Below are positions 41,751-50,566 of a DNA stretch of 64,000 bases, one piece after another. The first letter of the stretch is position 1. Each line of letters starts with the position of its first letter. The position numbers were made by a program, and so were the translations under genes. Origin of the DNA: CAZBRS01 sp964494475 (lineage in GTDB: Bacteria > Myxococcota_A > UBA9042 > CAZBRS01); assembly GCA_964494475.1 (NCBI GenBank), contig CAZBRS010000029.1:10888-74887 (forward strand). Direction: 5' to 3'. Under the pieces are notes generated by a model that saw nothing but the letters and a program-made list of their open reading frames with translations, was not told the origin of the DNA and ran no database searches.

Positions 41751-44348
41751 ATGGACAAGGCGGTCGGTCTCAAGGCCTGGATCTCCGTGAGTCACCCGCG
41801 CTACCGGCTGCTCCTCGGGCAACTGCTCGGGCTCGGCCTGCTGCTGGCCGCCTTGGCTTACGCCGAGAACTCGCTGCTGCAGGGCTTCGTGCGCTCGCTG
41901 GCCTCCGACCTGGCGCCCGACGAGGGCGGGCTGGCCCGGATGCTGGGGCGCCTGGCGGGCTCGCTGGGGCTGCCGCTCGCCTTCCTCGCGGGCATCTTCG
42001 CGGTGGGGCTGCTCCGGGCCTGGATGTCGGCGCGCAGCGGCTACCTCGGCAACGAGCTCTCGATGCGCTCCCGCGACGACCTCGAGGGCCAGGTGCTCTT
42101 CCACCTGCTGCACCGCGACGACAGCTTCTATAGTCGCCACTCGCCCGGCGAGATCCTGAACCGGCTCGAGGTCGACATCTACCGCATCATCCAGCGTCGC
42201 GAGACCCTCGTCGACGTGGTCTCGTCGGCCCTGCTGGTCGCGAGCAACCTGATCTTCTTCGGTCTCAGCGACTGGCGGCTGGCGGCGGCGGTCGTGGTCA
42301 TCTGCGTGGTCGGGACGCTCGTCACCCAGCGCGCCAGTCGCCCGGTGCAGGCGGCCGACAACCGCTTCTGGAACCAGCACGACCGCGTCAAGACCAGCTT
42401 CGAGGACTACCTGCGCGGCTTCGTCGAGATCCAGGTGCGCACGCTCTTCCGGCCCATCCTCGCCCGCCTGCGGGGTCCCCAGGCCGACCGCCTCTCGGCC
42501 TTCCGCACCTGGGCCCGCGCCGACGAGCGCGTGGCGCTCTCGCGGGGGGGCTGGCCGGTGCTGGCCTTCCTGTTCTCGGTGCTGATCGTCCTCTACTTCT
42601 ATCGCGGCGATTCGGGCGGCGCCGCCGGCGCCCAGGCGGCCGAACGCCTCTCGCTGATCCCGGTGCTGGTGTTCGCGCTGCCGGGGGTCTTCGGCCACGT
42701 CACGTACCTCGCCAGCCTGGGCCTCAGCTTCGGGCTGGCCCAGAACTCGATCGATCGCATCCTCGAGTACGAGAGCGAGAAGGCCATCGCGCGCCAGGCC
42801 CACGACGACGAGCAGGCGGCCGTCGGCGCGGCGGCCGAGGCGTCGAGCCCGCGCGAGCCGGGCCCCGCGCGGCCCATCCGCGTGGAGGGGTTGACGTACC
42901 GTTACCCGGCCTCCGACGGCAGCCGTCAGGGCGGCATCGAAGACGTCAGCACCGCGTTCCAGCCGGGGACGTGGGCCTCCATCGTGGGCGGCGCGGGCTC
43001 CGGCAAGTCGACGCTCGTCAACCTGATCCTGGGTCGCACCAAGCCCCAGGCCGGGCGCGTGCTGCTGGGCGAGACCGATCTCGCCGCGGCGCCCCCCGAC
43101 CTGCTGGCGACCGAGGCCACGTACATGCCGCAGAAGGTGATCCTGCTCGACGCTTCGATCCGCGCCAACCTCTACCTGGGCTGGAGCGGCGCGGGCGACC
43201 TGGCGGTCTCGACGGCGGATCTCGACCTGTTCGAGCGCCTGGGGCTCGGCCCCATCTGTCGCCTGAAGGCCCTCGATCTCCGCCCCTCGGCCGGGGGAGC
43301 CCTCGACGCGGCCGGGCTGGCGGGGCTCCGCGCGGCGGCGCGGGAGGCCGTCTCGGCGCTGGGGCACGCGTTGCTCCCGTTCGAGGACGGGCACGTCGAC
43401 CCCGGCAAGCCCTTCTTCGAGGCCCTGATCGCCGGCCGCGCCGACGACGACGTGGCGCTCGACCGCCTGACCGGGACAGCGGCGCAGCCGTTCCTGAAGG
43501 AGCTGGCCCGGTCGGGGTTGGGCGACGAGCTGATCGTTCGCGGGCGCGTGGTGCTCGAGCAGTCCCGCAACCTGCTCGAGCTCGAGGACTACCAGGACTT
43601 CGTGCAGCTCTCGCCCGAGAACCTGGCCCGCGCCGAGTGGGAGCTGCGGCGCGCCGGCCTGCAGGTCGTCGCGAAGGCGGCGCCCTCGCTGCGCGATCGC
43701 ATGGCGCTGGCGGCCGTGGGGCTCACGTCGCGACCGGCCGAGTGGGGCGCGTCGCACGCCGACGCGCGCACCCTGGCCGAGAGCAGCCGCGAGCGCTTCC
43801 CCCACCCCGTCTCCGAGCTCCGGGCGCGGCTGCAGGGCGCCTGGGCGCCCTTCGAGGGCCACGCCGTCCATCCCTTCCTCTCGTGGCGCGACAACCTGCT
43901 CTTCGCGACCACTGCCCTCACGAACCAGCGTCAGCGCCGTCGGCTCGACGACGCGCTGCTCGACGTGATGGGGCGGGCCGCGTGGAGCCCGTTCTTCGTG
44001 GCCGAGGGCCTGCACTTCGAGGTCGGCCGCAACGGCTCCAGGCTGTCGGGCGGGCAGGGCCAGCTGATCGCCCTGGCCCGGGCCCTGCTGCCCCGTACGC
44101 CGTTCGTCGTGCTCGACGAGCCGACCTCGGCCCTCGACCCGGCCAGCCGCGATCGCGTGGCCGACTTCCTGCTCGGCTGGCGCGAAGGGCGCGTGGTGCT
44201 CACCATCAGCCACGACCCGCACTTCGTGAGGCGCTGCGACGAGGTGCACGTGATGCAGGGGGGCCGCCTGGTCGACCGGGGCCCCTTCGACACGCTGGCC
44301 GCAGGCTCCGAGGCCTTCCGGAGCGTCTTCCGGTTGGGGGAGGGATAG
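41751..44348 (+). CDS. ABC exporter with about 230 extra residues in the ATPase domain
   Basis: The 865-residue half-transporter has an N-terminal exporter membrane domain (residues 1-340, six helices; charged linker 341-375) and one nucleotide-binding domain. Walker A GGAGSGKST is at residues 413-421 and Q-loop Gln461. The signature LSGGQ is at 765-769, Walker B VVLDE at 786-790 and switch ISH near 823. About 300 residues separate the Q-loop and signature, versus about 75 in ordinary exporters, so roughly 230 are inserted (residues 475-705). The insert ends with a SWRDNLLFATT segment like the region normally after the Q-loop (DASIRANLYLG at 468). It starts at the ATG 41751. It is followed 3 bp later by a cNMP-binding protein gene. 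Confidence 0.85.
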   Translation: MDKAVGLKAWISVSHPRYRLLLGQLLGLGLLLAALAYAENSLLQGFVRSLASDLAPDEGGLARMLGRLAGSLGLPLAFLAGIFAVGLLRAWMSARSGYLGNELSMRSRDDLEGQVLFHLLHRDDSFYSRHSPGEILNRLEVDIYRIIQRRETLVDVVSSALLVASNLIFFGLSDWRLAAAVVVICVVGTLVTQRASRPVQAADNRFWNQHDRVKTSFEDYLRGFVEIQVRTLFRPILARLRGPQADRLSAFRTWARADERVALSRGGWPVLAFLFSVLIVLYFYRGDSGGAAGAQAAERLSLIPVLVFALPGVFGHVTYLASLGLSFGLAQNSIDRILEYESEKAIARQAHDDEQAAVGAAAEASSPREPGPARPIRVEGLTYRYPASDGSRQGGIEDVSTAFQPGTWASIVGGAGSGKSTLVNLILGRTKPQAGRVLLGETDLAAAPPDLLATEATYMPQKVILLDASIRANLYLGWSGAGDLAVSTADLDLFERLGLGPICRLKALDLRPSAGGALDAAGLAGLRAAAREAVSALGHALLPFEDGHVDPGKPFFEALIAGRADDDVALDRLTGTAAQPFLKELARSGLGDELIVRGRVVLEQSRNLLELEDYQDFVQLSPENLARAEWELRRAGLQVVAKAAPSLRDRMALAAVGLTSRPAEWGASHADARTLAESSRERFPHPVSELRARLQGAWAPFEGHAVHPFLSWRDNLLFATTALTNQRQRRRLDDALLDVMGRAAWSPFFVAEGLHFEVGRNGSRLSGGQGQLIALARALLPRTPFVVLDEPTSALDPASRDRVADFLLGWREGRVVLTISHDPHFVRRCDEVHVMQGGRLVDRGPFDTLAAGSEAFRSVFRLGEG

Positions 44349-44350
44349 CC

Positions 44351-44779
44351 ATGCTCACGACCGCCGACAAGCAAGCCAGCCTGCGCGCGTGCCCGCTCTT
44401 CGCCGGGCTGCCGAACGACGCCCTGGGCGTGCTGGCCGAGGCCCTCACCGTCGAGGCCTTCGGCGCGGCCGAGGACGTGTGCGTGCACGGCGAGGTCGCC
44501 GACTGCATCTACGTGATCCACCAGGGCTCGTTGGCGGTGTTCCTGCCCGGCGCCGCGACGGCCGTGCGCACCCTCGCGGCCGGCGACCTCCTGGGCGAGT
44601 ACGGCATGTTCACCGGCCGCCGCACCACGACCGTACGGGCGCTCGAGGCCTCGACGCTGCTCTCCCTCGACCACGCCCGGTTTCGCGCCTTCCTCTTCCA
44701 GGTGCCGCTCGCGATGCACCGGCTGCTCGAGCTCACCGTTCGTCGCCTGCAGGAGGCCGAGCAGCGGCTGCACCCGTGA
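44351..44779 (+). CDS. Cyclic nucleotide-binding domain protein (CRP-like, no HTH)
   Basis: This 142-residue protein is a single cNMP-binding domain: LRACPLFAGLPNDAL, IYVIHQGSLAVFL, LLGEYGMFTGRRTTTVRALE (phosphate-binding cassette) and ALEASTLLSLDHARFRAFL. No helix-turn-helix follows, so it is a regulator by protein contact. It is encoded 3 bp after the ABC exporter and near the class III cyclase, so it could tune transport by cAMP or cGMP. Confidence 0.85.
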   Translation: MLTTADKQASLRACPLFAGLPNDALGVLAEALTVEAFGAAEDVCVHGEVADCIYVIHQGSLAVFLPGAATAVRTLAAGDLLGEYGMFTGRRTTTVRALEASTLLSLDHARFRAFLFQVPLAMHRLLELTVRRLQEAEQRLHP

Positions 44780-44816
44780 GCCCGGCGCTCCCGAAAGCGA
44801 AAAACCGAGCTTCGGA

Positions 44817-44845
44817 TTGACAAACAGAAGACCCGGGTTCATCGT
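44817..44845 (+). promoter_or_regulatory. Candidate promoter for the short peptide
   Basis: TTGACA at 44817-44822 matches the -35 consensus exactly. A weak -10 (CATCGT at 44840-44845) lies 17 bp downstream, 46 bp before the peptide ATG. The region also contains a bulged hairpin (44791-44816) that could end the upstream transcript. Confidence 0.4.
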
Positions 44846-44891
44846 CGAAGCAGGCCCAACACGACCCGCAGGGGTCCACAGGAGGAGCGTC

Positions 44892-44972
44892 ATGAACCGT
44901 ATGTCATGTGTTCGCCCGAGCGATCCCGGCCAGCCCCCGCCCCCGCCCCGTCCGCCGCGCCCCGGTTGCTAG
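44892..44972 (+). CDS. 26-residue Cys/Pro-rich peptide
   Basis: An ATG behind a perfect AGGAGG site (44880-44885) encodes a 26-residue peptide: a short start (MNRMSC), then a Pro/Arg-rich run with five consecutive Pro and a final PGC before TAG. Cys is at positions 6 and 26, so an intramolecular disulfide or lasso-like ring is possible. It is not recognisable as a known family. The clear ribosome site, -35 box and position after an exporter and cNMP gene make it a candidate secreted or modified peptide; chance cannot be excluded. Confidence 0.5.
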   Translation: MNRMSCVRPSDPGQPPPPPRPPRPGC

Positions 44973-44988
44973 CGGCCCCAGCTAGAGC

Positions 44989-47124
44989 CTAGAGGCTCGC
45001 CTCCAGCGACAGCAGCACGTTCGTGCCCGGCATCGAGAAGCCGCTCACGTGGTACCTGTAGGCCGCGTCGGTCAGGTTCTCGACGGCCAGCACGGCGCGC
45101 AGGCTGCGGTGCAGGTGCACGCCGCCGCGCAGGCTCCACGTGACCCAGCCCGGCGTGCCGCCCTCGGGGATGCGCACGTCGGTCTTGTCGAGGTCCGAGA
45201 GGCGGTCCTGCTCCAGCGCCCACGAGAGCGTGGTCTCGACGAAGGCCGGCAGGCCCTCGCCGATCGTCCCGGTCCAGCGCAGGCGCCCCGTTCCGAACAG
45301 GGGCGGGATCTTCGAGAGCGGCACGGTGCTCCGGCCCTCGGGGTCGGCCGCGCGCGTGGCGGTGTCGACGATTTCGTGCCCGCGTGTCCAGGTGAGCGCG
45401 CCCTCGAGGCTGAGGCCCAGCCCGAGCCGCGCGCCCAGCGAGGCCTCGGCGCCGTAGACGCGGGCCTCTCCGCCGTTGGCGTTCTGCACCACCGGGTTGG
45501 CGTCGATCTCGGTCTGGCCCTGCCACGTCGTGGGCACGCGCTTGATCACGTCGGAGATCAGGGTCACGTAGCCCGCCGCCGAGCCGTAGAGGCGCCACGC
45601 GTCGAAGCGCGTGAGGGCCTCGAAGGTGTCGGCGCGCTCGGGCCCCAGGGTGGTGTTCGGGGCGTTGTACCAGTCTCCTGTGTCGCCGACCAGCAGGCTC
45701 TCCTGCGCGTTGGGGGCCCGGAAGCCCTGCGACCAGGTGAGCGCGCCCTTCCAGCGCTCGCCGTACCCCACCTCGACCCCGGCCTGCAGCACGTGCGCCA
45801 GCGAGCTGAAGTCGAACGCGGGCTCCGCGTCGCGCGCGTCGGCGTGCCCGGCCATCACCTGCAAGCGGTAGCCCGCCGAGAGGCCCAGGCGCCAGTCCCA
45901 GCCCAGGGGCAACAGCTCGCTCGAGGCCAACAGCCAGGCGCCGCCCAGGTCGTAGCGCGAGCCCGCGGGGTAGGGGCGCGAGCTCGCCGTCTCCCAGGCC
46001 TCGCCCACCGCACGGGAACGCTTCGTCGAGTCGATGGCGTCGTGCGAGTACTCGCCGCCGTAGCCGAGCGTCAGGTGCCCGCCGACCAGGCGCGTGGTGA
46101 ACTGCGCGTCGACGCCGAGGGTGTGCACCGTCACGAGGTCGGCGGCCTCTTTCTGCGCGATCGCGTTCGCGTCGTCGAAGGTGCGATCGAGCTTCTCCTC
46201 GTCGAAGTGCTGGTAGCTCACCGTGAGGGTCGTCTCCGTGGCCAGGGGGGCGAACCGCGCGTGGGCCCGGGCGTAGGCCAGCTCGTCGGCGTTCTGGTAG
46301 AGGGTGGCGCGGTGCTTGGGGACCAGCCCCTCGCCGCGCCCCACGTCGAACATGCGCGCCAGGTGCCCGGCCAGCGTGACCCGCCAGTCGCGGAAGCCGA
46401 TGGCGGTGGGCCGCCAGTCGACGCGCGCCGACGTGTTGACCTGGCGGTACGAGGTGTAGGGCTGCACGCCCACGCCCCGCCCGCCCTCCAGATCGGCGAA
46501 GTCGCGGAAGCTGGCCGAGACCAGCCCGCCGAGCCCGCCGAGCCCCGCGTCGACCCGCGCGTGGGCCGAGCGCTCCCGGGCCGCGCTGCCGTAGCGACCC
46601 GCCACCGCCGCGTCGACGCCGGCCCCGTCGTGCCCGCGCCGGTCGGTCGGCGCGCGCATCACGGCCTGGATCACGCCGCCCAGGGCGTCGGAGCCGTAGG
46701 CCACCGAGCCCGGCCCCCGCAGCACCTCGAGCCGCTCGATCTGGAAGGCGTCGACCAGGTTCAGGTACTGCAGCGGGCCCGTGCGGTACACCGAGTTGTT
46801 GAGGCGCACGCCATCGACCACGAGGAGCACCTGCGGCCCCACCAGGCCGCGCAGGATGGGCGAGCCACCGCCGAAGTTGGTCTGCTGCACGAACACGCCC
46901 GGGACCTCGCGGAGCGCCTCGGGAGTGGTACGCGGCGCGGCCTCGTCGAGCTCGTCGCGGGTCACGACGTCGACGCTGCGGGCGCTGTCGAAGGCCGGTC
47001 GCTCGACGCGCGTGTCGCTGACGACCACGGGCGGGAGCGCCGTCGGGGCCTCGTGACCCCGCAGCGCGGTGGGCACGAAGAGGAGCGCGAGGAGGAACGA
47101 CGAGGCGTGGGGAGCCGTTCGCAT
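44989..47124 (-). CDS. TonB-dependent receptor, second metal-regulon member
   Basis: The 711-residue protein has a signal peptide, a TonB-box-like ALPPVVVSDTRV, plug motifs TTPEALREVPGVFVQQ, PILRGLVGPQVLLVVDG and GSVAYGSDALGGVI, and a barrel ending VLLSLEASL. It resembles ion/haem or cobalamin-type receptors; the substrate is not fixed. The operator at 47155-47181 lies 31-57 bp upstream. It is 53 bp downstream of the radical SAM gene, whose stop is inside the operator. Confidence 0.9.
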   Translation of the reverse strand: MRTAPHASSFLLALLFVPTALRGHEAPTALPPVVVSDTRVERPAFDSARSVDVVTRDELDEAAPRTTPEALREVPGVFVQQTNFGGGSPILRGLVGPQVLLVVDGVRLNNSVYRTGPLQYLNLVDAFQIERLEVLRGPGSVAYGSDALGGVIQAVMRAPTDRRGHDGAGVDAAVAGRYGSAARERSAHARVDAGLGGLGGLVSASFRDFADLEGGRGVGVQPYTSYRQVNTSARVDWRPTAIGFRDWRVTLAGHLARMFDVGRGEGLVPKHRATLYQNADELAYARAHARFAPLATETTLTVSYQHFDEEKLDRTFDDANAIAQKEAADLVTVHTLGVDAQFTTRLVGGHLTLGYGGEYSHDAIDSTKRSRAVGEAWETASSRPYPAGSRYDLGGAWLLASSELLPLGWDWRLGLSAGYRLQVMAGHADARDAEPAFDFSSLAHVLQAGVEVGYGERWKGALTWSQGFRAPNAQESLLVGDTGDWYNAPNTTLGPERADTFEALTRFDAWRLYGSAAGYVTLISDVIKRVPTTWQGQTEIDANPVVQNANGGEARVYGAEASLGARLGLGLSLEGALTWTRGHEIVDTATRAADPEGRSTVPLSKIPPLFGTGRLRWTGTIGEGLPAFVETTLSWALEQDRLSDLDKTDVRIPEGGTPGWVTWSLRGGVHLHRSLRAVLAVENLTDAAYRYHVSGFSMPGTNVLLSLEASL

Positions 47125-47154
47125 GGGTGCCCTCCCAGGGACGAGGTGGCGCGG

Positions 47155-47181
47155 GTAGCACGCGGTTGGCGAGCATGCTAC
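47155..47181. promoter_or_regulatory. Metal-regulon dyad (second TonB receptor)
   Basis: GTAGCAC (47155-47161), 13-bp spacer and ATGCTAC (47175-47181) match the cbiM core with one mismatch in the right arm. The site overlaps the stop codon of the gene at 47178 and sits just upstream of the receptor start. Confidence 0.7.
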
Positions 47182-48260
47182 GCGGCGTGAGGCGGCTTTT
47201 CAAGCCCGCCGATCGAGGGGCCACCCCCCGCCGACAGCAGGCTCGGGTAGGCCTGGCAGGGCGTCCAGCACGCCCGGCAGTCGGGCAGGCGCTCGAACGC
47301 CCGGCGAAAGCGCGCGGTCGCGGGCAGGCGGGTCAGGTCGAGGGCGACCTCGCGCGCGTGTCCGAGGGTCTCGTCGAGGGAGTCGCAGCGCCGCACCACG
47401 CCGTCGGGCTCGAGCGTCCACGACGCGTAGCCAGCCGTGCAGGGTACGGGAGCGCGCCGGGTGGCGAGGAAGCCGGGCAGCGTGGCGAGGTAGCGGCGCG
47501 TCACGACGTCTTCGGCGAAACGGCACGGCAGGCCGTCGCGGAGGCCCATGACGCGCGGGATCGCGTCATGGGCCGTGCGCCGCAGATCAACCTCGAGCGC
47601 GCCCTCGGTGAGGAGAGCACCCTCCGACGCCGGGCTGAACACCGGAGAGAGGCCGCCGGAGCGCTCGCGCGCGAAGCGGGCCAGGGTCGGCCACTCGGGA
47701 CCGTTCGCGGCCGACAGCGTGATCTGGAAGGTGAACGCCAGGCGGGGCGCCCGCGCGCGCAAGCGCTCGAGGCGCAGGGCCGTGTCGAGCACGCGCTCGA
47801 ACCCGCCCTCGACCCCGCGCAGGCGATCGTGGCTGGCGCGGAGCCCGTCGAGGCTGAGGGTCACCGCCACACGCGGCCCGTCGGGCTCGCGGAGCAGCGC
47901 CGCGAGCGCGTGCTCCAACTCGGGGCCCCGCAGGCCGTTGCTCGAGAGGTTCAGGTACAAGAGGCGCGGGGCCGCGCGCGTGGTGCGCACCAGCAGCTCG
48001 CCCAGGTCGGGGCGCGTCGAGGCCTCGCCCCCGGTCACGCTCAGCCACAGCAGGCGGGGGCCCAGGGAGCGGACCACGGCCTCCCATTCGGCGGCCGTGA
48101 GCTCGGGGCCGGGGGGGCGCCGCCAGATTGAGCACGTGGTGCAGCGGGAGGGGCAGCGCCAGGTGACGAACAGTTCGAGCTTGTACGGGAGGCTCGGGCG
48201 TCCGCGCGCCAGCGCCACGCGCGTGCGCGCCAAGGCCGGCAACAGCCGCAGGACGTTCAC
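47178..48260 (-). CDS. Radical SAM enzyme with SPASM-like C-terminus
   Basis: The 360-residue protein begins at a GTG that overlaps the stop of the upstream gene (GTGA). It has the radical SAM cluster CPSRCTTC (Cys36, Cys40, Cys43) and a later Gly-rich LSVTGGEA. The C-terminus has extra Cys (CRF, CTAGYASW, RRCDS, CRACWTPC) in the SPASM/Twitch pattern that holds auxiliary Fe-S clusters. Such enzymes often modify peptides. The partner gene encodes a second radical SAM protein. Substrate unknown. Confidence 0.88.
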   Translation of the reverse strand: MNVLRLLPALARTRVALARGRPSLPYKLELFVTWRCPSRCTTCSIWRRPPGPELTAAEWEAVVRSLGPRLLWLSVTGGEASTRPDLGELLVRTTRAAPRLLYLNLSSNGLRGPELEHALAALLREPDGPRVAVTLSLDGLRASHDRLRGVEGGFERVLDTALRLERLRARAPRLAFTFQITLSAANGPEWPTLARFARERSGGLSPVFSPASEGALLTEGALEVDLRRTAHDAIPRVMGLRDGLPCRFAEDVVTRRYLATLPGFLATRRAPVPCTAGYASWTLEPDGVVRRCDSLDETLGHAREVALDLTRLPATARFRRAFERLPDCRACWTPCQAYPSLLSAGGGPSIGGLEKPPHAA

Positions 48261-49618
48261 CGCAGCCTCGCCAGCAGGCCGCGGCCCAGGCGCAGAGCGG
48301 TCGGCAGGTTGGCCGCCCAGAAGCCGCCCGAGCGCCGGAGGGTGCGGGCCCAGGTCGCGGGCCTGAGATAGAAGTCGCGGTAGAGCGCGGCCTGTGCGGC
48401 GTGCGGGTCGGCCGTGGGGCCCGACGGTCGGGCGAACTTGGTGGCGTAGGCGTCGAGCGCGACGACGGGCGCGCCCTGCTCTCCGTCGCGCGAGCCCGGG
48501 TACGGGGTGTGGAAGTGCACCTGCAGCAGGTCGGGCGCGAGGTCGCGGACCAGGCGGCGCGTGAGCTCGATCGAGCCCGGCGTCTCGCCCGGGGCGCCCA
48601 CGATGAGGAACGCCACCGTGAGCAGGCCGGCCTCGCGCAGCACGGCGAACTGCGCGCGGGCGGCCGCGGGGGTCGAGCGCTTGTCGAGGCGCGCCAGCAC
48701 CGCCGGATCGCCGGACTCGACCCCCAGGCAGACCGTGGAGCCGTGGGCGCGCGCGATCAGCCGGGCGGTGGGCGCGTCGAGGGTGCCCACGCGCGCCTGG
48801 AAGGCCCAGGGGAGGCTGACGCCCTCCCGGAGGAACGCCTCGGCCAGGGCCCCCAACCGGGCGCTGTCGAGGGCCACCACGTCGTCCTCGAGGTAGAGGC
48901 CCGTGGCCCCGAGGCCCTGCAGGTGACGGGCCTCGCGGGCCACCAGGCTCGGGTCGCGCGCCCGGAAGGTCTTGCCGAGCGAGGCGCGCTCCACCGGGGA
49001 GCAGAACGTGCACGCGTGGGGGCAGCCGCGCGCGGTCAACAGGTAGCCGACGCGCAGGCGACGGGTCGTGCGCAGCGGATAACCGAAGCGGTAGGGGCGC
49101 GCCAGGAAGAGCCCGTGCAGGGGCAGGGGCAGGGCGTCGAGGTCCGACACCAGAACGGGGGCCGAGGGTCGGCCCCCCGGGAGGACCACGCCCGGCGTGG
49201 CCGGCAGGGGCCCGCGACCGGGCCAGGCGGCCAGCAGGCCCGGCAGGATGGCCTCGACCTCGCCCACGAGCACGGCGGCCAGGCGGGGCGCGTGACGGGC
49301 CAGCGCCTCCGGAAGCACCGTGGCCGTGGCACCCGCTGCGACCGTGGGCACGCCAGCGGCCACGGCCGCGTCGACCTGCGACGGAAGGTCGTGCAGCGCG
49401 TGGATGGCCGGCCGCACGACGAGCAGGTCGGGGCCGTCGGCCAGGAGCGCGCGCAGAGCGGGCCCGGGCCCGCCGTCGACCGCCGAGTCGGCGAAGCTCA
49501 CCGCGTGGCCTGCGCGAACCAGCAGCGCCGCGGCCAGCCCCAGGTCGACGGGCGCGAGGTGGTGCCGGGGGTGGGAGCGGGGCGCGAAGTGGGCGAGGTT
49601 CAGGAGGGCGATGCGCAT
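48257..49618 (-). CDS. B12-binding-type radical SAM protein
   Basis: The 453-residue protein has an N-terminal Rossmann/B12-binding-like domain (residues 1-150: PVDLGLAAALLVRAGHAVSFADSAV) and the radical SAM motif GCPHACTFC (Cys199, Cys203, Cys206). YLEDDVVALD and VCLGVESGDPAVLARLDK are the usual downstream sequences. Proteins of this class do methylations or rearrangements, for example in lipid and cofactor biosynthesis. It overlaps the lipid kinase gene upstream by 19 bp. Confidence 0.88.
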   Translation of the reverse strand: MRIALLNLAHFAPRSHPRHHLAPVDLGLAAALLVRAGHAVSFADSAVDGGPGPALRALLADGPDLLVVRPAIHALHDLPSQVDAAVAAGVPTVAAGATATVLPEALARHAPRLAAVLVGEVEAILPGLLAAWPGRGPLPATPGVVLPGGRPSAPVLVSDLDALPLPLHGLFLARPYRFGYPLRTTRRLRVGYLLTARGCPHACTFCSPVERASLGKTFRARDPSLVAREARHLQGLGATGLYLEDDVVALDSARLGALAEAFLREGVSLPWAFQARVGTLDAPTARLIARAHGSTVCLGVESGDPAVLARLDKRSTPAAARAQFAVLREAGLLTVAFLIVGAPGETPGSIELTRRLVRDLAPDLLQVHFHTPYPGSRDGEQGAPVVALDAYATKFARPSGPTADPHAAQAALYRDFYLRPATWARTLRRSGGFWAANLPTALRLGRGLLARLR

Positions 49619-50562
49619 CGGGCACCGAAGGGCACCAACGAACGCAGCCTGAGCGCCCCGGGATCCAGGCCGAGCTCGATGGGCAGCCGCCCGGGGGTCT
49701 CGCCGTCCATGTCGATGAGCGCGTCGCCCGTCGTGGTGGCGCGCACGTGGCGACCGCGCACGTGCAGCACCTTGGGGTGCGCGAGGTGCGTGCCGGCGTA
49801 GATGCGGCGACTCATGCCGAGGAAGGCGGCCGTCCCCAGGTCGCCCATGATCACGACGTCGAGCAGCCCGTCGGTCGGATCGGCGCCGGGCGCGACCCAC
49901 ATGCCGCCCCCGTGGTATTGACCGTTGGCGACGGCGGCGTTGAACACCCGGCCCTCGTAGACCACCCGGCCGTCGACCTCGAGGCGCATGGGCTGCGGGC
50001 GGTAGCGCGCGAAGGCGCGGAACGTGCCCAGGAAGAAGCTGGCCTTGCCGCCGAAGACCTTGGTGGTGCGGTTCACGGCGTCGTCGACCAGCCCGCCGAG
50101 ACCGAAGCTCGTGATGTTCAGGAAGTGATGGGAGGCCTCGACCCCGTCGAAGCCCGCGCAGCGCAGCCAGCCCACGTCGGCCGCGAGCACCACGCCCTTC
50201 GAGAAGAGCAAGGTGGCCTCGGAGGGCTCGCGGCCGAGCCCGAGCGTCTTGCGGAAGTCTCCCCCCGTGCCGCTCGGCACCACCGTGAGCACGGCGTCGG
50301 GCCGAAGGGCCCGGCCCTGCGGGTCGAAGAAGCCGTTCACCACCTCGTTGTTGGTGCCGTCGCCGCCTACCGAGACGATCTCGTCGGCGCCTTCGCGGAG
50401 CGCCGCGCGCACGAGCTCGACCGCGTGGAGGGGGCGCTCGGTGAAGCGCACCTCGAGCTCGCCCACGGCCGCCCGGAGCACCTCGTGGATGCGCGGCCAG
50501 GCCTTCCCCGTGCGGCCGTTGGCCGACCGCGGGTTCACGATGGCGACGACACGCGTGGGCAT
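49600..50562 (-). CDS. Diacylglycerol/sphingosine-kinase-like lipid kinase
   Basis: This 320-residue protein has IVNPRSANGRTGK at the start, GGDGTNNEVVNGF (GGDGT at residues 66-70) and VPSGTGGDFRKTLG, the diagnostic catalytic motifs of the DAGK/YegS/LcbK family. It phosphorylates a lipid alcohol with ATP. Its C-terminus is about 25 residues longer than the usual YegS. It overlaps the radical SAM gene and is 4 bp after the Fe-S gene, so all lie in one operon. Confidence 0.92.
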   Translation of the reverse strand: MPTRVVAIVNPRSANGRTGKAWPRIHEVLRAAVGELEVRFTERPLHAVELVRAALREGADEIVSVGGDGTNNEVVNGFFDPQGRALRPDAVLTVVPSGTGGDFRKTLGLGREPSEATLLFSKGVVLAADVGWLRCAGFDGVEASHHFLNITSFGLGGLVDDAVNRTTKVFGGKASFFLGTFRAFARYRPQPMRLEVDGRVVYEGRVFNAAVANGQYHGGGMWVAPGADPTDGLLDVVIMGDLGTAAFLGMSRRIYAGTHLAHPKVLHVRGRHVRATTTGDALIDMDGETPGRLPIELGLDPGALRLRSLVPFGARCASPS

Positions 50563-50566
50563 GGCG

